Source of the DNA: Mesostigma viride
Lineage: Eukaryota; Streptophyta; Mesostigmatophyceae; Mesostigmatales; Mesostigmataceae
NCBI GenBank assembly: GCA_009746045.1
Contig: RPFO01000059.1
Location: 620,501 to 684,500, forward strand
DNA: 64,000 nucleotides
Direction: 5' to 3'
Shown here: positions 59,386 through 64,000 of the stretch, in pieces
Layout of the letters: each line of letters opens with the position of its first letter
How positions within the stretch are numbered: position 1 is the stretch's first letter
Program-made: the position numbers and the translations under genes
The notes under the pieces: generated by a model
Told to the model about the DNA's origin: nothing
Databases searched by the model: none
Seen by the model: only the letters and a program-made list of their open reading frames with translations

Positions 59386-61595
59386 CTAGTCACCAGCAGG
59401 CCCCCCTTGCTCTTCCGCTGGCATGACAAAGAACTCCACGTGGGTGACCCTGGCCGCGTCCTGCGAGACCTGCGCGCCACCCTGGGCGCCACCCTGTGCC
59501 GCCGTTGACGTTCCGTCTGGATTCCTGTCCCCCCGCCGCCCGGCTGAGTGACCCCCCCCCCACCCCCCATTGAGTTGCTGCCCCCACCGCCCATGCCAAA
59601 CACCGGGTGTCCCCTCATGGATATGATGTGCTGCACCTTGAGCAGGCCGCGGTAGTCCATGGACACTTTACTGCCGCGGTGGTCCCGCAGCACCCCTGCG
59701 GGAATGTTGCAGGTGGTGGCCTTGAGGTACTTGTGCTTGTAGCTGCTTGCATGCCACGGAGTGGACAAGTGGGGGCCATCACATGCATGCCAAAAAACAA
59801 GCCAGGTGGGCAGGCCGCACCCAGAACCATCAGATGGCCACGTTTCGCTATTCTCACTGTTGCCACGGTGACACGCTACAGTTGATCATCGAACTGTTAA
59901 TAACCGAACTGTAACCCTGCCCCATGGCCTCGTGCAACTAACTACTGCCGCAATGCCTGGGATGCATTCTCCTAGACGCAACCAGCACACAGTTTACCCA
60001 TGCTGCCATGCTGCTGCCATGCTTGCAAACTTGCTCATGATGCCACCCTTAGGTGCGCCCCCCCCCCAAAAAAAAGAAAGGGCCAGATGGGACATACCCA
60101 TCCATCCCCCTCTCGTGGTCCAAGCAAGCATGTACTATGGAGTACTACCACATTCCATGGATGTACCACCATGTAGGCTCTGATCCTGATTCCTGGCCCA
60201 ACCAGGGCAGGCGGGCGTACAAACAGATGCGCTAGCCCATGGCCATAACAAGCAGGTGAGACGGACGCAGGACCACCACGTGCACAACCCGATCAAGAAC
60301 ACAAAAAGCAAAATCGCGCACACGTACGAGCACGTGCCCTAGGCACAAGCTGCAATCAACAAGGAACGGACGTGAGCAACTGGGTGATGTGCACGTACGA
60401 GCTGGCAAGCTTGCTCTCGCACACAAAGTTGATGAAGAGATCGGACTCATAGCTGTTGATCAGCTCGATCTGGCGGCGCGCGGCACAAGGGGGCGCGAGT
60501 GGCAGCGCAAGGAGGACAAGAGAGGCACAAGTGAAGATCCACGCGTAAGCAACTGGCAGTCGCTTACGGAAGCATCAGTGATGCGAGGGCGGTCAGCAAT
60601 TTCAAGGGGGGGGGGGGGGCATCGATTCTGGCCATCACGTCTCCAGCGCGCCAGGAGTGCTGACCCAAATTTCCAGGGGTTGGGGAGCAATAAAATATGG
60701 ACATGTTGATGGAAAGAGCAGGGTTTAAGATTCCGAAGGAACTCTCAAAAAGCTTTTCTATGGAAGCAGGTCTGCATGAGCCACCGTGCGACTGGTGTCA
60801 CTGAACATTGTGTTTTCTAGTACCTGCCAACGAAAATAAAAAATTTTATTAATTTATGCGATTGTGAATTGTAATTTTTTTAAATGAGTTGCAATATTGA
60901 AGAATCTTCTATATTATAGAATTCATCCTCAGTAGCTCAGTGGTAGAGCGGTCGGCTGTTAACCAAGCCGCTGCTACCAAGTGCACACAAGAGCGCCAAC
61001 CAAGGAAAGGTTAGAGTTTGCTGGCTGCATGGAGACCGGAGCGTCAACCTGTGGGGGCGTGACATGGTTGCATCAGACATGGGCAGATACCTGCGGCTGA
61101 CATGACCATTCATACCTGCAGGCTGCCGTGCCCGTCCGCGTTGAAGACGACCTCCTGTGGGTCGGGTGAGATGATCACGTCCACGTTGCTGGCGGGCCAC
61201 TCGAGGTCTTCGATCACCTCCTTGAGCGCGCTGGCCTGTGGGTGTGTCGCAAACACAGGGGTAAAGCACCCACAGACACACACACACACACACACACATG
61301 CTTGAGCGCGCTGGCCTGTGGGCAGGAGTAAAGCACCCACAGACACACACACACACACACACATGCTTGAGCGCGCTGGCCTGTGGGCAGGAGTAAAGCA
61401 CCCACGGACACACACACACACACACACACATGCTTGAGCGCGCTGGCCTGTGGGCAGGAGTAAAGCACCCACGGACACACACACACACACACATGCTTGA
61501 GCGCGCTTGCCTGTGGGCAGGAGTAAAGCACCCACAGACACACACACACACACACACACATGCTTGAGCGCGCTGGCCTGTGGGCAGGAGTAAAG

Positions 61596-61631
<36 letters not shown>

Positions 61632-63485
61632 CTTGAGCGCGCTGGCCTGTGGGCAGGAGTAAAGCACCCACGGACACACACACACACACACACATGCTTG
61701 AGCGCGCTGGCCTGTGGGCAGGAGTAAAGCACCCACAGACACACACACACACACACACATGCTTGAGCGCGCTGGCCTGTGGGCAGGGGTAAAGCACCCA
61801 CGGACACACACACACACACACACACATGCTTGAGCGCGCTGGCCTGTGGGCAGGAGTAAAGCACTCACGGACACACACACACACACACATGCTTGAGCGC
61901 GCTGGCCTGTCGGAGCTACGCCACGCATGGCCGACACGGGGGTCAGAGGCGCAACAGGTGCAAACATGGACACAGACTTCTGGGAGATCACCCCTTGCAT
62001 GATGGCCTGGAGAGTTCCACACATATCAAGCATTGGTTGTCTCCTTGATATCAAGGGCATGCTTCATTTTTAGTAATTTTTCTGGAAGAGCACACTTCGA
62101 AGAATTTGCGAAGCCAATTTATTTGGAGAGGCGTGAATAGCGGACGCATTTTGAGCATTTCCATGGGCATCGACCAGTTGGACGGTGGATCTTGGCGCAA
62201 AACTCTTGACTCTACGGCTAAGATGGTACGACAAAAACAGGATCGAGGGAGTTCGGGGAAAACGCACGTCAAACTGTAACCCATCCATCCATCCATCCGG
62301 CATCCATCCATCCATCCCTGGTCCATCCAAATAATTTGCGCATCTTTGCAAGTATATAAGGGTGGCCTGCAAACTGTGCTCCGCCACTGTGGTCTTCACG
62401 GGCAAGTTAGAACGCACGTTACATGATATTCTCTAAGTTTGTTACACATCGCACACATAGATACAATTATAGATCAAATGCAATCGGAAAATGTACGTGG
62501 CACGTCCTCCGCATGGACGGGCATGCCCACAGAAGCACACAACTTGTTACACGTAGCTCTAGCACACCACCGTGACATGGTCATGGTCAGGAGCGCACGG
62601 TGTCGACCCCAGGCCCTTGGCTTCCCCAGACCCCGGGCCCTTGTCTTCTGTAGACCCATTCCCTATTCCCTATTCCCTATTCCCTATTCCCTATTCCCTA
62701 TTCCCTATTCCCTATTCCCTATTCCCTATTCCCTATTCCCTATTCCCTATTCCCTATTCCCTATTCCCTATTCCCTATTCCCTATTCCCTATTCCCTATT
62801 CCCTATTCCCTATTCCCTATTCCCTATTCCCTATTCCCTATTCCCTATTCCCTAATCCCTATTCCCTATTCCCTATTCCCTATTCCCTATTCCCTATTCC
62901 CTATTCCCTATACCCTATTCCCTATTCCCTATTCCCTATTCCCTATTCCCTATTCCCTATTCCCTATTCCCTATTCCCTATTCCCTAATCCCTATTCCCT
63001 ATTCCCTATTCCTTATTCCCTATTCCTTATTCCCTATTCCCTATTCCCTATTCCCTATTCCCTATTCCCTATTCCCTATTCCCTATTCCCTATTCCCTAT
63101 TCCCTATTCCCTATTCCCTATTCCCTATTCCCTATTCCCTATTCCCTATTCCCCATTCCCTTTTCCCTAGACCCTAGACCCTAGACCCTAGACCCTAGAC
63201 CCTAGACCCTAGACCCTAGACCCTAGACCCTAGACCCTAGACCCTTAACCCTTAACCCTACCCCCTGCGCTTCCCTACCTCCTGCCCCCCCGCTTCTATA
63301 CCCTTTGCTTCCCTAGCCCCTAGACCCTCAGCCCTTGGCCTCACCTTGACCGCAAACGAGGCGGGTGGCACCCCGTCCTCATCGTCCTTCAACGCGAACT
63401 CGGTCGGTAGGTCCTCCAGGTCCAGCATGCTCGTCTTCACGTACGCGTCCATGGAGGAGTAGGTGCTGCCGCCCGCGCCTGAGTC
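59386..63485 (-). CDS. RAD1: RAD1, checkpoint clamp (9-1-1) subunit, 5' end outside the window
   Basis: RAD1 forms a PCNA-like ring with RAD9 and HUS1 at damaged DNA and activates the checkpoint kinase. Visible exons: 63485-63345 (ending PPASFAVK), 61235-61116 ([20 protein letters not shown] to GHGSLQ), 60469-60399 ([15 protein letters not shown]), 59742-59386. Phases join. The third border was set by donor GTACGT so that [16 protein letters not shown] reads through. [19 protein letters not shown] and [13 protein letters not shown] are strong RAD1 signatures, and ALKE-DLEWP is closest to plants. The last exon shifts frame once in a 10-C run (59552-59561, plus strand). This is either an assembly error or a real break in a Gly-rich linker. 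The exon at 61235 has its acceptor repeated tenfold upstream. Confidence 0.88.
60926..60964 (+). pseudogene. trnN: 5' half of plastid tRNA-Asn(GUU)
   Basis: 39 bases match the start of chloroplast trnN-GUU as I know it (acceptor arm, D arm and the anticodon loop CTGTTAA) and then stop. The anticodon-stem 3' side, the T arm and the acceptor 3' strand are absent, so it cannot fold as a tRNA. The AT-rich flank at 60833-60925 may be part of the same plastid-derived insert. It lies in a RAD1 intron. Confidence 0.8.
61236..61914 (-). repeat. Minisatellite of the RAD1 acceptor and exon start, 10 extra copies
   Basis: Each unit of about 56-66 bp reads, in gene sense, CCCACAG|GCCAGCGCGCTCAAG followed by a (TG)n run and a short unique part. 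The first 22 bases equal the real splice acceptor and the first five codons of the exon at 61235. Confidence 0.93.
62650..63160. repeat. ATTCCCT heptamer array, about 73 units
   Basis: Long near-perfect 7-bp array with scattered a/t changes. On the other strand it reads TAGGGAA. It lies in a RAD1 intron. Confidence 0.97.
63165..63262. repeat. CCCTAGA heptamer array with CCCTTAA units
   Basis: About 11 CCCTAGA units followed by cccttaa variants. On the other strand it reads TCTAGGG, one base from the plant telomere unit TTTAGGG. Confidence 0.93.
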
Positions 63486-63601
63486 CTGCCGTGCGCTGCG
63501 CACGACATTGCCCCATGGGTAGAGGGTGAGGGGCGATGGGTAGATGGCCGGGATGCAAGGATGGCATCGGAAAGGAAAAGGGTTGCAAGACGTGGAAGGA
63601 T

Positions 63602-63788
63602 ATGGGTGGGTGGGTGGGTGGGTGGGTGGGTGGGTGGGTGGGTGGGTGGGTGGGTGGGTGGGTGGGTGGGTGGGTGGGTGGGTGGGTGGGTGGGTGGGTG
63701 GGTGGGTGGGTGGGTGGGTGGGTGGGTGGGTGGGTGGGTGGGTGGGTGGGTGGGTGGGTGGGTGGGTGGGTGGGTGGGTGGGTGGGTG
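63602..63788. repeat. GGGT tetranucleotide array, about 46 units
   Basis: Perfect GGGT run upstream of the first visible RAD1 exon, in the intron leading to it. Confidence 0.97.
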
Positions 63789-64000
63789 GCCGCATGGATG
63801 ACATTGAAGTGTGTAAGAAGCCATGTGTGGGTAGCAGGGAAGGGGGTGAGTGCTACCGTCATACTGACACATGTGCAGGGGCCAGCAGGGGTTCCACGTG
63901 AGACTGTGTGGGTTGCTGTGACATGTTCTGCTGCACACAGCAGGGCAGGCCGGTAGGGGCGCATGCCAAGGGTTATCGATCTATGCACTGAATGCGGCCA

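Noticed and set aside
60926-60998. Functional tRNA-Asn gene
   Set aside because: The sequence leaves the tRNA at the anticodon stem and no T arm or acceptor 3' strand follows.

Overview
The window is nuclear DNA of a green-lineage alga. It carries a plastid-targeted chlorophyll(ide) b reductase, a plant-type PDAT, a RAD1 closest to plant RAD1, a fragment of plastid trnN(GUU), and spliceosomal GT-AG introns. Coding exons are GC-rich and short. Introns and intergenic DNA are full of micro- and minisatellites. There is no bacterial operon structure, rRNA gene or CRISPR array.

Layout: 1-4896 is one uninterrupted hexanucleotide array. 6053-17003 (-) is a PDAT gene whose C-terminal part is not in the window. 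It is head-to-head with a NOL/NYC1-type chlorophyll b reductase (17575-20266, +). 21304-35869 (-) is a complete 20-exon VPS10/sortilin-type sorting receptor of about 857 residues, head-to-head with a USP-family ubiquitin hydrolase (36682-45713, +). 45714-59385 is a nest of non-LTR retrotransposons and TTAA-flanked inverted-repeat elements. 59386-63485 (-) is the 3' part of RAD1, the checkpoint clamp subunit, whose 5' end lies beyond the right edge.

The genes serve different processes: storage-lipid synthesis from membrane lipid, chlorophyll b breakdown, vacuolar or endosomal sorting, deubiquitination and DNA-damage checkpoint. The PDAT/NOL divergent pair could be co-regulated when thylakoids are dismantled. 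Its shared 571-bp spacer holds three helically phased TGAC decamers.

The most unusual signal is in the introns. In at least a dozen of them, spread over all five genes, the exon edge together with its splice site is repeated inside the adjoining intron, as old degenerate copies or as full minisatellites. The second notable system is a LINE family ending in a conserved stem-loop with a CAAC loop and a variable short-repeat tail. The tail is shared by an RT-bearing copy and by HAL1-like copies that encode only ORF1. Exon boundaries here were placed by hand from reading frame, phase and GT/AG signals, without transcript data.
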